Below are positions 35,730 through 45,987 of a stretch of 64,000 bases of DNA, in pieces (the stretch's first letter is position 1; each line of letters starts with the position of its first letter). The position numbers were made by a program, and so were the translations under genes. The stretch spans positions 1-64,000 of the forward strand of contig JAIPCZ010000010.1 of NCBI GenBank assembly GCA_021737975.1, read 5' to 3'. The DNA comes from Polaromonas sp. (lineage in GTDB: Bacteria > Pseudomonadota > Gammaproteobacteria > Burkholderiales > Burkholderiaceae_C). The notes below the pieces were generated by a model. That model did no database searches. It saw only the letters and a program-made list of their open reading frames with translations, and was not told the origin of the DNA.

Positions 35730-37406
35730 TCAGGCCGCGGCCGTCAAGCCGCGTGGAATCGCCCCCAGCAGTTGCCGGGTGTAAGGGTGTTGCGGGCGGG
35801 CATAAATTTCTTCCGAGCTGCCGCGCTCGACGATGCTGCCCTCACTCATGACCAGAATCTCGTCGGCCATGTACTTGACCACGGCCAGATCGTGGCTGAT
35901 GAACAGGTAGGTCAGGCCAAACTCTTCCTGCAGGTCCAGCAGCAGGTTGAGCACGGTGGCCTGCACACTGACATCGAGGGCGCTGACGCTTTCATCACAC
36001 ACGATGATCTCCGGTCGCATGGTCAGGCAGCGCGCAATGGCGATGCGCTGGCGCTGGCCGCCCGAAAACTCGTGCGGGTATTTGCCAAAATCCTCCCGGC
36101 TCAAGCCGACCTTTTCAATCATGGCCAGGGCCAGGCGGGCCCGCTCTTCGTCGTTGGCCCCAATGGCGTGGATGCGCATGGGCTCGATGAGGATCTGGCC
36201 CACGGTGAAACGCGGATTCAGGCTGGCGTACGGGTTCTGGAAAATGATCTGGATGCGGCTGCGGTATTTGCGCATCTGGGCGGCGCTGAGCTGGGCCAGG
36301 TCGCTGCCCTCGAACATGATGCTGCCCGCGCTGGCCTCGGTGAGGCGCGTGAGCATCATGCCCAGCGTGGTTTTGCCGGAGCCGGACTCGCCCACCACGC
36401 CCAGGGTGCGGCCCCTGTACATGGAGAAGTCGGCCTGCTTGACCGCCTGGAACACGCTGCGCTTGAACAGGCCCACTTTCAGCGGATAGTCCTTGCTCAA
36501 GCCTTTGACTTCGATCAGCGCCGCGCCGCTGGCCGGCGCGCAGACACGCTGCTCGGTGATGGCGGGTCGCTGGTTCACGATGTCGTCGATCACGGCCAGA
36601 CGCCGGGGTCGCGCATCCAGGCGCGGCCGGCAGGCCAGCAGCGCCTGCGTGTAGGCATCGGCGGGGGTCTTGAAAATGCGCGCCACCGGGCCGGCTTCGC
36701 GCACCTCGCCGCTGCGCATCACCACCACCTCGCTGGCAATTTCGCCCACCAGGCCGAGGTCATGGCTGATGAACAGCATGCTCATTTTCTTGCGCTCCTG
36801 CAGGCCCGCCAGCAGTTCCATGATCTGCCGCTGCACCGTCACGTCGAGCGCGGTGGTGGGCTCGTCGGCAATCAGCAGCTTGGGCTCGCAGGCAATCGCC
36901 ATGGCAATCATGACGCGCTGCTGCTGCCCGCCCGAGAGCTCGTGGGGATAGGACTTCAGCCGCTCCCTGGGGTTGGGGATGCCCACCTCGGTCATCAGGT
37001 CCAGCGTGCGGTCGAGCGCCTGGCGGGCGCTGAGCTTCATGTGAATCCGAAGCACCTCGGCAATTTGCTCACCCACGGTAAACACCGGGTTCAGCGAGCT
37101 CATGGGCTCCTGGAACACCACCGAGATGTCCTTGCCGCGCAGGGCGCGCATGTGCTCGATCGGCGCGCTCAGCAGATCGCTGCCGTTGTAGAGCACCTTG
37201 CTGCCGGCATCGATGACGGCGTTCTCGGGCAGCAGGCGCACGATGCTCATGGCGGTCACGCTTTTGCCGCTGCCCGACTCGCCCACCAGCGCCACCGTGG
37301 TGTGGGCCGGAATGTCAAAGCTGACCCGCTTGACCGCCTCGACAGAAGCGGTCTTGCTCATGCGAAAGGACACCTGCAGGTCTTGCACGCTGATCAAATG
37401 GTTCAT
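35730..37406 (-). CDS. Peptide ABC transporter, fused two-domain ATPase (YejF-like)
   Basis: A 558-residue protein containing two complete ABC ATPase domains in tandem. The first has Walker A GESGSGKSVTAMSI and signature LSGGQQQRV. The second (from about residue 290) has GESGSGKTTLGM and FSGGQRQRIAIAR. This fusion is typical of YejF, the ATPase of the microcin C/peptide importer YejABEF. ATG 37406 is favoured over 37412 because AGGA then sits 5 bases upstream. A tandem hairpin repeat occupies the gap to the permease gene upstream (37422-37530). Confidence 0.9.
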   Translation of the reverse strand: MNHLISVQDLQVSFRMSKTASVEAVKRVSFDIPAHTTVALVGESGSGKSVTAMSIVRLLPENAVIDAGSKVLYNGSDLLSAPIEHMRALRGKDISVVFQEPMSSLNPVFTVGEQIAEVLRIHMKLSARQALDRTLDLMTEVGIPNPRERLKSYPHELSGGQQQRVMIAMAIACEPKLLIADEPTTALDVTVQRQIMELLAGLQERKKMSMLFISHDLGLVGEIASEVVVMRSGEVREAGPVARIFKTPADAYTQALLACRPRLDARPRRLAVIDDIVNQRPAITEQRVCAPASGAALIEVKGLSKDYPLKVGLFKRSVFQAVKQADFSMYRGRTLGVVGESGSGKTTLGMMLTRLTEASAGSIMFEGSDLAQLSAAQMRKYRSRIQIIFQNPYASLNPRFTVGQILIEPMRIHAIGANDEERARLALAMIEKVGLSREDFGKYPHEFSGGQRQRIAIARCLTMRPEIIVCDESVSALDVSVQATVLNLLLDLQEEFGLTYLFISHDLAVVKYMADEILVMSEGSIVERGSSEEIYARPQHPYTRQLLGAIPRGLTAAA

Positions 37407-37421
37407 GTTCATCCTAATCGG

Positions 37422-37530
37422 TTGGGGTCAGAGCACATTGCTTCGCAAGTGGTCTGACCCCAAAAAAACTAGCGTCGTTGGTGTCAGAGCACATTGCTTT
37501 GCAAGTGGTCTGGCCTCAAAAAAACTAGCG
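37422..37530. repeat. Tandem pair of 53-base hairpin repeats
   Basis: Two copies, 37422-37474 and 37478-37530, differ at only four of 53 positions and are three bases apart. In copy one, an 11-base perfect inverted repeat (TTGGGGTCAGA with TCTGACCCCAA) encloses an inner stem (CAC/GTG and TTGC/GCAA) and a TTC loop. Copy two has three mismatches in the outer arms. Each ends with seven A then CTAGCG, and in copy two that tail supplies the yejE-like stop codon. In the direction of the operon the T run precedes the hairpin, so it is not a normal intrinsic terminator. Confidence 0.85.
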
Positions 37531-38583
37531 AAGTTTGGGGTCGAGCGCATCGCGCAAGGCATCGGTCAGCAAGGCAAAGGCCGTGACAAAAGCAGCCATG
37601 AAACTGGTGGCGGCCACCAGTTGCCACCACTTGCCCAGCACCAGTTCGGTCTGGGCTTCCGAAAGCATGGTGCCCCAGCTGACCATGTCGATCGGCACAC
37701 CCAAACCCAGGAAAGACAGAATGACTTCGGCCTTGATGAAGCCGACCACATGCAGGCTCAATTGCACCAGCACCACGTGGCTGATGTTGGGCAGGATATG
37801 GGTGAACATGCGCGCGGCGTGTGAGGCGCCGATGGCCTCGGCGGCACGCACATATTCGCGCGAACGGTGCTTCATGTACTCGGCGCGCACCAGCCGGTAA
37901 ATGCCGGTCCAGCCGACCAGGCTCAGGATGATCACCACGGTCCAGACGCCGCTGCCCAGGGTGGCCGCCAAGGGCCCCGTCTTGAGCACTGCCGCCAGCG
38001 CGAACACCAGCAGAATATAGGGAATGGCAGTAAAAACGTTGTAGACCCACTCCAGAAAGTCGCCGACCCGCCCGCCAAAGTAGCCACCGATCGCACCCAG
38101 AAGTGTGCCAATCAGGGTGGCCATCAGCGCCGCAGCCAGACCGACCGTGATGGACACCTGAGCGCCCTTGACAACCTTGCTCAGGACATCTCGGCCCAAC
38201 TGATCGCCGCCAAAGGGCAGGGTGTCGGATTTCTCGGTGGTGGTGGTCTTGAACCGGGCGGCACGCTCCTGCCACTCCTGGTAACGTGGCGCCAGCGGGT
38301 CGACGTCGCTGATGTCGACGCTGGGGCCGGCGATGGAATCGACCACGGCGCTTTCTGATCCGTCGGCGATCTTGCCGATGAAGTGGGGTGGCGCAAAAGG
38401 GGTGCCGACTTCCTTTTGCCACTGGCTGGCCACCCATCCCATCTGGGCCAGCAGCACCAGCACAAGGAAAAACAGCGTTACATAAAGCGACACCATACCG
38501 ACCCGGTCGGCCTTCAGCCGGGTCCAGGCCTGGGCCCAGACACCGGGCGACTTGGGCAGCGCGAGCAAAAGTTCGGTCGTCAT
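37525..38583 (-). CDS. Peptide ABC transporter permease (YejE-like)
   Basis: A 352-residue permease of the DppC/OppC family. An N-terminal helix is followed by a periplasmic stretch of about 80 residues, then five membrane helices. The EAA loop is YVRAAEAIGASHAARMFTHI. The long N-terminal periplasmic insertion and the LPFGGDQLGRDVLSKVVKGA motif match YejE. It ends DALDPKLR, and the stop codon falls within the tail of the hairpin repeat. Its start overlaps the yejB-like stop by four bases. Confidence 0.9.
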   Translation of the reverse strand: MTTELLLALPKSPGVWAQAWTRLKADRVGMVSLYVTLFFLVLVLLAQMGWVASQWQKEVGTPFAPPHFIGKIADGSESAVVDSIAGPSVDISDVDPLAPRYQEWQERAARFKTTTTEKSDTLPFGGDQLGRDVLSKVVKGAQVSITVGLAAALMATLIGTLLGAIGGYFGGRVGDFLEWVYNVFTAIPYILLVFALAAVLKTGPLAATLGSGVWTVVIILSLVGWTGIYRLVRAEYMKHRSREYVRAAEAIGASHAARMFTHILPNISHVVLVQLSLHVVGFIKAEVILSFLGLGVPIDMVSWGTMLSEAQTELVLGKWWQLVAATSFMAAFVTAFALLTDALRDALDPKLR

Positions 38584-39518
38584 TTCAGCGTCACCCTTGG
38601 GTCAACAAACTTGTAAAGCACATCGGTAATCAGGTTGATCACCATGGTCAGCGCGGCCAGATAGACCGTGGCGGCCTGGATCACCGGGTAGTCACTGCGG
38701 TTGACCGCGGTCAGAATCTCGCGGCCCAGGCCGGGAATGGAGAAGAACACCTCGATCAGGAACGAGCCGATGAAAACACCCGGCAATCCGGTGGCCACGT
38801 TGGTGAGGATCGGGATCATGGCGTTTCGCAGCACATGTTTGAGCAGAATGGTGTTCTCCGACACCCCCTTGGCCCGCGCGGTGCGAACGTAGTCCTGGCC
38901 GATTTCGTCCAGGAAAAAGCTGCGGTAAAGCCGGGTTTGCGGCGCCAGGCTCACCAGCACGGCCAGAAGCACCGGCAGCGGTGCGTAGGTGACGAGGTTG
39001 GTCCAGACGCTGTTGCTCCAGCCCTGCACCGGAAACCACCCCAGCACGAAGCCAAACAGGTACTGGCCAACGATGATGTAGACCAGAAAACTCACGGACA
39101 GCGCCACCGTGGTCACGATCATGATGGCACGGTCGGTCAGGCTGCCGCGCACATAGGCGACAGCCAGTCCGGCAACAATGGCCAGCACCACTTCGAGCAG
39201 CAGGATCGGGACCATGATGGTGAGGGTGGCCGGCAGCCGGGTCGAGAAGATCTCGGAAATCGCCTCGTTGGTGGTCCAGCTTTTTCCCCAGTTGAAGGTG
39301 AAGATCTGCTGGACGAAGACCCAGAGCTGCTCCCATACCGATTTGTCCAGGCCCAACTGCGCGCGCAAGGATGCAATACGCTCGGGCGAAGCCTTGAGGC
39401 CCGCCATGATCTCGGCCGGATCACCGCCGAAGAACTTGAACAGGAAGAAGATCAGCAGTATCACGCCCAATAGCGTGGGAACCATCTGCCAGAGGCGTCT
39501 CAGGATGTAGGAGAACAT
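38580..39518 (-). CDS. Peptide ABC transporter permease (YejB-like)
   Basis: A 312-residue DppB/OppB-family permease with six membrane helices, starting MFSYILRRLWQMVPTLLGVI. The EAA loop is YVRTARAKGVSENTILLKHV. The end is DVLYKFVDPRVTLK. It is the first gene of the minus-strand operon yejB-yejE-yejF-thioredoxin lipoprotein. A binding-protein gene starts 90 bases away on the plus strand, so the two probably share a control region (39519-39608). Confidence 0.9.
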   Translation of the reverse strand: MFSYILRRLWQMVPTLLGVILLIFFLFKFFGGDPAEIMAGLKASPERIASLRAQLGLDKSVWEQLWVFVQQIFTFNWGKSWTTNEAISEIFSTRLPATLTIMVPILLLEVVLAIVAGLAVAYVRGSLTDRAIMIVTTVALSVSFLVYIIVGQYLFGFVLGWFPVQGWSNSVWTNLVTYAPLPVLLAVLVSLAPQTRLYRSFFLDEIGQDYVRTARAKGVSENTILLKHVLRNAMIPILTNVATGLPGVFIGSFLIEVFFSIPGLGREILTAVNRSDYPVIQAATVYLAALTMVINLITDVLYKFVDPRVTLK

Positions 39519-39608
39519 ATTTTGGAGACTTGGGGGAAACGCCCATGGATTAATTGAGTTGGACGATTATGCTGGCATCAGTTTGAATGGCTATTGGTGT
39601 TTACAACT

Positions 39609-41417
39609 ATGAACAAAAAATTTATCCGGGCCCTTTGCTTCGCCAGTCTTGTTTGCTTGAACATGACCGCGGCACAGGCGCAAAGTCCGCCTGCTGAAAA
39701 GGTGCTGCGGTATGCGTTTCCGATTTCCGAAACCGGATTCGACCCGGCGCAACTGTCGGACTTGTATTCGCGCATCGTCACGGCCAATGTTTTTGACGCC
39801 CTGTATGGCTACGACTACTTGGCCAGGCCGGTCAAGATACGCCCCAACGTCGCCGACGGCATGCCCGTCATCAGCAACGATTTCCGCACCTACACGGTCA
39901 AGATCAAGCCCGGCATCTACTTTGCGGACGACCCCGCCTTCGGCGGCAAGAAACGGGAACTGACCGCCCATGACTTTGTTTACAGCTACAAGCGCTTCTT
40001 TGATCCGGTGACGAAAAGCCCCACCTACAGTGACATGGAGGAGGAAAAGCTGGTCGGCATGGACGCCTTGCGGCGCGAGGCCGAGAAACCCGGCGCCCGC
40101 TTTGATTACGACCGGGAGGTGGAAGGCGTTCGCGCGCTGGACCGTTTCACCATTCAGTTCAATTTGCAGGAGACGCGGCCCCGCTTCATCTACTCGATGG
40201 CCGACGCTGGCGTGCTGGGGGCAGTGGCCCGCGAGGTGGTCGAAAAGTACGGCGACAAGATCATGGAGCACCCGGTCGGCACCGGGCCCTTCAAACTCGA
40301 CCAGTGGACACGCTCGTCCAAGATGACGTTTGTCAAGAACCCGAATTACCGTGAAGTGTTTTATGAGGCCGACCCTGCCGCAGACGATGCCAGGTCGCAA
40401 GAAATTTACCGGCAGATGAAGGGCAAGCGCCTGCCCATGGTGGACCGGGTCGAGGTCTCCATCATCGAGGAAAACCAGCCGCGCTGGCTCTCGTTCCTGG
40501 GCCAGGAGCAGGATCTGCTCGAGCGCCTGCCCAATGCCTTCGCCTACCAGGCCATTCCGAACAATCGCCTGGCCCCCAATCTGCTCAAGAAGCGCATCGG
40601 CATGGAGCGTGTGCCCAACCCGGATGTCACGGTGACCTACTTCAACATGGAGGATCCGGTGGTGGGCGGCTACACGCCCGAAAAGGTGGCGCTGCGCCGC
40701 GGCATTGCGCTGGCCTACAACTCCGAGGAAGAAATCCGGCTGCCGCGCAGGAACCAGGCCATTCCAGCCCAGGGGCCGATCCAGCCCACGACCTACGGCT
40801 ATGACCCCAAATTCAAGACCGAGATGAGTGAATTCAACCGTGCGCGGGCGGGCGCCTTGCTCGACATGTATGGCTACCTTGATCGTGATGGTGATGGCTG
40901 GCGCGACTTGCCCGATGGCAAGCCGCTGCTCCTGCAATATGCCACTCAGCCTGATGCAGCGTCACGCGAGCTCAACGAAATCTGGAAAAAGAACATGGAT
41001 GCGGCGCGTATCAGGATCGAGTTCAAGACCGGCAAATGGCCGGAGCAACTCAAGGCCGCTCGCGCAGGAAAACTCATGATGTGGGGCCTGGGCTACAGCG
41101 CCTCCAGTCCGGACGGTGGGGGTGCTCTGGGCCTGGCCTACGGTCCGGGCAAAGGCGAGGGCAACCTGGCCCGCTTTGAAAATGCAGAGCTCGACCGCCT
41201 GTACCAGCAACAGCAGTTGCTGCCGGACAGCCCCGAGCGACTGGCCCTCATGCAGAAAATTGTCAGAATCATGGTGGCGTACATGCCGTACAAGTTTTCC
41301 ACCCACCGTATTTTGACCGACATGACACAACCCTGGCTGCTGGGTTACCGGCGCCACCCGACAGCGCGCGAGTTCTGGCAATATGTCGACATTGACATGG
41401 CACAGCGTGTTCGTTGA
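39609..41417 (+). CDS. Peptide ABC transporter substrate-binding protein (DppA/OppA superfamily)
   Basis: A 602-residue periplasmic protein of SBP_bac_5. The signal peptide ends near AQAQS (residue 24). Family marks are VLRYAFPISETGFDPAQLSD, ELTAHDFVYSYKRF and GTGPFKLDQW. A DxDxDG calcium-loop-like segment (DRDGDGWRDLPDGK) near residue 422 is common in this family. ATG 39609 is used because it begins a clean signal. An upstream TTG at 39594 is less likely. Its position, divergent from the Yej-type permeases, suggests it supplies them. It could also serve the Opp operon downstream. Confidence 0.88.
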   Translation: MNKKFIRALCFASLVCLNMTAAQAQSPPAEKVLRYAFPISETGFDPAQLSDLYSRIVTANVFDALYGYDYLARPVKIRPNVADGMPVISNDFRTYTVKIKPGIYFADDPAFGGKKRELTAHDFVYSYKRFFDPVTKSPTYSDMEEEKLVGMDALRREAEKPGARFDYDREVEGVRALDRFTIQFNLQETRPRFIYSMADAGVLGAVAREVVEKYGDKIMEHPVGTGPFKLDQWTRSSKMTFVKNPNYREVFYEADPAADDARSQEIYRQMKGKRLPMVDRVEVSIIEENQPRWLSFLGQEQDLLERLPNAFAYQAIPNNRLAPNLLKKRIGMERVPNPDVTVTYFNMEDPVVGGYTPEKVALRRGIALAYNSEEEIRLPRRNQAIPAQGPIQPTTYGYDPKFKTEMSEFNRARAGALLDMYGYLDRDGDGWRDLPDGKPLLLQYATQPDAASRELNEIWKKNMDAARIRIEFKTGKWPEQLKAARAGKLMMWGLGYSASSPDGGGALGLAYGPGKGEGNLARFENAELDRLYQQQQLLPDSPERLALMQKIVRIMVAYMPYKFSTHRILTDMTQPWLLGYRRHPTAREFWQYVDIDMAQRVR

Positions 41418-41499
41418 TGAATTTGCAGCACAATGAGACCACTTTCAAACCTTGAGCGGTGGGCAAGCTGCCCTGAAGACCGCCATTAACCGGGAACCC

Positions 41500-43116
41500 A
41501 TGATGAACCACAGTTTTCAAAAGAACCTGCTTGCCTTGACTCTGGCCGCGCTGGTTGCCGCATCAAGCCACGCCGCCACCATTCCTCCAGGCGTGCAACT
41601 GCATGCCGCCCAGACCCTGATCCGCAACAACGGCTCCGAGCCTGAAACGCTCGACCCGGCGCTGGCCGAGTCGGTGGGCGCCAACAACCTCACGCGGGAC
41701 CTGTTCGAAGCGCTGACCGCCTCTGACGCGGACGGCAAGATCGTGCCCGGCGTGGCCGAGAGCTGGAAGCGTCTGGATGCGACCACCTGGGTGTTCAAGC
41801 TGCGCAAGAACGCCAAGTGGTCCAATGGCGACCCGGTCACTGCCGAGGATTTTGTCTTTGGCATCCGTCGATTTGTCGACCCCAAGACGGCCTCCACCTA
41901 CGCCGCCACTTACGGCATTTTTCTGGCCAACGGCGCGGCGGTGGTCAAGGGCGACAAGCCGAGCTCCGACATTGGTGTCAAGGCGCTCGACAAGTTGACG
42001 CTCGAGGTCAAGACGGCCTTTCCGGTGAGCTTCCTGCCCGATGTGATGAGCAACAACAACCTCGGCCCCATTCATCAAGCCTCGCTGGAGAAGAACGGCA
42101 AGGACTGGACCAAGCCGGGCCTGCTGGTGAGCAACGGCGCCTACACGCTCAAAGAGTGGCAAGTCAACAACCGTCTGGTGCTTGAGAAAAATCCGCAGTA
42201 CTGGGACGCGGCCCATGTCCAGTTGACCCGCGTCACCTATTTGCCGATTGAAGACGGCAATGCCGATGTCAAGCTCTATGAGTCGGGCGAGAACGAATGG
42301 GTGTACCAACTGCCGCCGGGGACCTATGAGAAGTACAAGGCCCAGTACCCCAAGGAAATCCGCAACTCGCCCATGCTGGGCCTGCGTTACTACTCCTACC
42401 ACACGCAGTCCCCGGTGTTCAAGGATGTCCGGGTGCGCAAGGCGCTGTCGATGGTGATCGACCGCGACATTCTGGCCCAGCGCGTGACCGCCGATGGCCA
42501 GATTCCGGCCTACAGCGTGATCGTCAAGGGCACCGCTGGCGCGGATGTGACGCCCTACGAGTGGGCCAGCTGGCCCATGGCCAAGCGCGTGGCCGAGGCC
42601 AAAGCGCTGCTCGAGCAGGCCGGCGTCAAGCCGGGTTCCAAGTTTGTGTTCTCCTACAACACCAGCGAATACCACAAGAAGATGGCGATCTTTGCCGCCT
42701 CGGAGTGGAAAACCAAGCTGGGCCTGACCATCGAGACCGAAAGCATGGAGTTCAAGGTGCTGCTGAAAAAGCGCCATGATGGCGAGTTCCAGATGGCGCG
42801 CAACGGCTGGGTGGCCGACTACAACGATGCCAGCACCTTCCTGACGCTGATCGAATGTGACTCCGATCAGAACAACAACTTCAACTGCAACCGCAAGGCC
42901 CAGGAGCTGATCAACCAGGGCTCGCAGAGCACCGACCAGGCCAAGCGCAAGACGCTGCTGACGCAGGCCTCCAAGATGATCATGGACGACTACCCGATCA
43001 TCCCGCTGCTGCAATACTCTTCACCGCGTCTGGTCAAGAGCTACGTGGGCGGCTATTCGCTGCTGAACGCCCAGGACCGTTTCCGCTCGAAAGACCTGTA
43101 CATCATCAAGCACTGA
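41500..43116 (+). CDS. oppA: Oligopeptide ABC transporter substrate-binding protein (OppA-like)
   Basis: A 538-residue SBP_bac_5 protein, first gene of a complete Opp operon. The signal peptide ends near SHAAT (residue 25). TLIRNNGSEPETLDPALAES and WSNGDPVTAEDFVFGIRRF are the OppA/MppA type start of the mature protein. NGWVADYNDASTFLTL near residue 440 is the ligand-pocket region. The ATG pair at 41500/41503 is chosen. The frame is open upstream to 41452 but does not encode a signal. It binds peptides, or murein tripeptide if MppA-like, in the periplasm and hands them to OppBC 11 bases downstream. Confidence 0.92.
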   Translation: MMNHSFQKNLLALTLAALVAASSHAATIPPGVQLHAAQTLIRNNGSEPETLDPALAESVGANNLTRDLFEALTASDADGKIVPGVAESWKRLDATTWVFKLRKNAKWSNGDPVTAEDFVFGIRRFVDPKTASTYAATYGIFLANGAAVVKGDKPSSDIGVKALDKLTLEVKTAFPVSFLPDVMSNNNLGPIHQASLEKNGKDWTKPGLLVSNGAYTLKEWQVNNRLVLEKNPQYWDAAHVQLTRVTYLPIEDGNADVKLYESGENEWVYQLPPGTYEKYKAQYPKEIRNSPMLGLRYYSYHTQSPVFKDVRVRKALSMVIDRDILAQRVTADGQIPAYSVIVKGTAGADVTPYEWASWPMAKRVAEAKALLEQAGVKPGSKFVFSYNTSEYHKKMAIFAASEWKTKLGLTIETESMEFKVLLKKRHDGEFQMARNGWVADYNDASTFLTLIECDSDQNNNFNCNRKAQELINQGSQSTDQAKRKTLLTQASKMIMDDYPIIPLLQYSSPRLVKSYVGGYSLLNAQDRFRSKDLYIIKH

Positions 43117-43127
43117 GTTTTTGACGC

Positions 43128-44048
43128 ATGTGGGCTTACACCCTGCGCCGGGTTCTCGCGGCGATTCCGACCATGCTGGTCGTGATCACGGTTTGTTATC
43201 TTCTCTTGCACGCCACCCCGGGCGGGCCGTTTGACACCGAGCGCAAGGTGTCAGCGGCGGTGCTGGCCAATTTGCAGGCCAAGTACCACCTGGACCTGCC
43301 GCTTTGGCAGCAGTACCTGCTTTACCTCAAGAGCCTGTTGCAGGGCGACCTCGGCGCCTCCTTTCGCTACGCCGACTGGTCGGTGAATGACCTGGTCGCC
43401 AACGCGCTGCCGGTCTCGGCGGTCATTGGCGGTGGCTCCCTGGTGTTGTCGCTTTTCATCGGTGTGGCCCTGGGCATCGTGGCGGCGCTGCGGCAAAACA
43501 GCGCCGTCGATTACCTGGTCATGGTGATCGGCAATGTCGGCAGCGCGGTGCCGAGCTTTGTCTTTGGCCCCGTGCTGATCATCGTCTTTGCAATCCTGCT
43601 GCAGTGGCTGCCCGCCGGGGGCTGGAACAACTTCGAGCCCCGCTTCATGATTTTGCCGATGACCTTGCTTATTTTCATCAACGTCTCGACCATCGGGCGT
43701 GTCATGCGCGGCAGCCTGATCGAGGTGATGCACAGCAACTTCATTCGCACGGCGCGCGCCAAGGGCCTGCCGACCCGCGTGGTGGTGCTGCGCCATGCGC
43801 TCAAGCCCGCGCTGTTGCCGGTGGTGTCATTGATCGGACCGATGGCCATTTCTGCCATCACGTCGGCGCTGGTGACCGAGACCGTGTTTTCCCTGCCGGG
43901 GCTGGGCAAGCTGATCGTCAACGGCGCCGCCAACCGTGACTACACGCTGGTGCTGGGCCTGGTGGTGCTGGTCACTGTCCTGACGGTGGTGCTGAACCTG
44001 CTGGTCGACCTGACCTATGCCTGGCTCGACCCCAAGATCAGGTACTGA
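43128..44048 (+). CDS. oppB: Oligopeptide ABC transporter permease OppB
   Basis: A 306-residue permease with six membrane helices. It starts MWAYTLRRVLAAIPTMLVVI and contains HATPGGPFDTERKVS, typical of OppB. The EAA loop is FIRTARAKGLPTRVVVLRHA, and it ends LTYAWLDPKIRY. It pairs with OppC, encoded 7 bases later, to form the peptide channel. Confidence 0.94.
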   Translation: MWAYTLRRVLAAIPTMLVVITVCYLLLHATPGGPFDTERKVSAAVLANLQAKYHLDLPLWQQYLLYLKSLLQGDLGASFRYADWSVNDLVANALPVSAVIGGGSLVLSLFIGVALGIVAALRQNSAVDYLVMVIGNVGSAVPSFVFGPVLIIVFAILLQWLPAGGWNNFEPRFMILPMTLLIFINVSTIGRVMRGSLIEVMHSNFIRTARAKGLPTRVVVLRHALKPALLPVVSLIGPMAISAITSALVTETVFSLPGLGKLIVNGAANRDYTLVLGLVVLVTVLTVVLNLLVDLTYAWLDPKIRY

Positions 44049-44055
44049 GCGGCTT

Positions 44056-44982
44056 ATGTTGACTCCCAATGAAATGAACGGCCTGGTGACGAAACTGGCG
44101 GAAAACGGCGCGCTGCTGAACCCCGACCCGGCGGCTGGGCGCAGCCTGTGGAGCGACGCGCGCAGGCGCTTCATGCGCAACAAGGCGGCCGTTTTCAGCC
44201 TGTGCCTGTTGTCGCTGATCGCGCTGGCCTGTGTGGTCGGGCCGTGGCTCTTGCCGCATGCCTTCGACAGCGCCGACTGGGATGCCATGAGCATGCCGCC
44301 GAGCCTGAAAAATGCGCATTACTTCGGCACCGACGAAGCCGGGCGTGACCTGCTGGTGCGCAGCCTCATCGGCGGGCGGATTTCACTCACGGTCGGATTG
44401 CTGGCGACGCTGGCGTCGGTGTCCCTGGGCATCGTCTGGGGCGCCACGGCCGGTTTTATCGGTGGCAGGGTGGACGCCGTGATGATGCGCATCGTCGACA
44501 TGATGTACGCCATTCCGTACCTGCTGATCGCGATCCTGCTGGTGACCATTCTGGGGCGCGAGTTCTATCTGGTGGTGCTGACCATCACCGTGTTTTCCTG
44601 GATGGACATGGCGCGCGTGGTGCGCGGGCAAACCCTGTCGCTGCGCTCCATGGAGTATGTGGAGGCGGCGCGCGCCATGGGGGTTTCGACCCGGCGCATC
44701 ATCTTCGCCCACATCGTGCCCAATCTGCTCGGCGTCGTGGTGATCTACACCACGGTGACGGTGCCCGGTGTCATCCTGACCGAGTCGGTGCTGTCATTCC
44801 TGGGCCTGGGTATCCAGGAGCCCATGACGAGTTGGGGCGTGCTGATCGAGGACGGCGCCGCGGTGATGGAAGTGTCGCCGTGGATCTTGCTGTTCCCGGC
44901 CGGCTTGCTGTCTGCCTCCCTGTATTGCTTTAACTTCATTGGCGACGGCCTGCGCGACGCGCTCGACCCCAAGGAACGATAG
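44056..44982 (+). CDS. oppC: Oligopeptide ABC transporter permease OppC
   Basis: A 308-residue permease. The cytoplasmic N-terminus is followed by ARRRFMRNKAAVFSLCLLSL and then the HYFGTDEAGRDLLVRSLIGG motif diagnostic of DppC/OppC. The EAA loop is YVEAARAMGVSTRRIIFAHI. The start at ATG 44056 follows the oppB stop by 7 bases. An upstream in-frame start would overlap oppB without need. It ends DALDPKER, 6 bases before oppD. Confidence 0.94.
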   Translation: MLTPNEMNGLVTKLAENGALLNPDPAAGRSLWSDARRRFMRNKAAVFSLCLLSLIALACVVGPWLLPHAFDSADWDAMSMPPSLKNAHYFGTDEAGRDLLVRSLIGGRISLTVGLLATLASVSLGIVWGATAGFIGGRVDAVMMRIVDMMYAIPYLLIAILLVTILGREFYLVVLTITVFSWMDMARVVRGQTLSLRSMEYVEAARAMGVSTRRIIFAHIVPNLLGVVVIYTTVTVPGVILTESVLSFLGLGIQEPMTSWGVLIEDGAAVMEVSPWILLFPAGLLSASLYCFNFIGDGLRDALDPKER

Positions 44983-44988
44983 AAAAAA

Positions 44989-45983
<995 letters not shown>

Positions 45984-45987
<4 letters not shown>

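Noticed and set aside
35370..37457. About 695-codon plus-strand frame opposite the thioredoxin and ATPase genes
   Set aside because: Its composition is that of an antisense frame. The minus strand carries clear Walker and thioredoxin motifs.
37422..37530. Intrinsic terminators inside the Yej-type operon
   Set aside because: The hairpins are followed by A runs on the plus strand and preceded by T runs on the minus strand, so neither direction has hairpin-then-U order.
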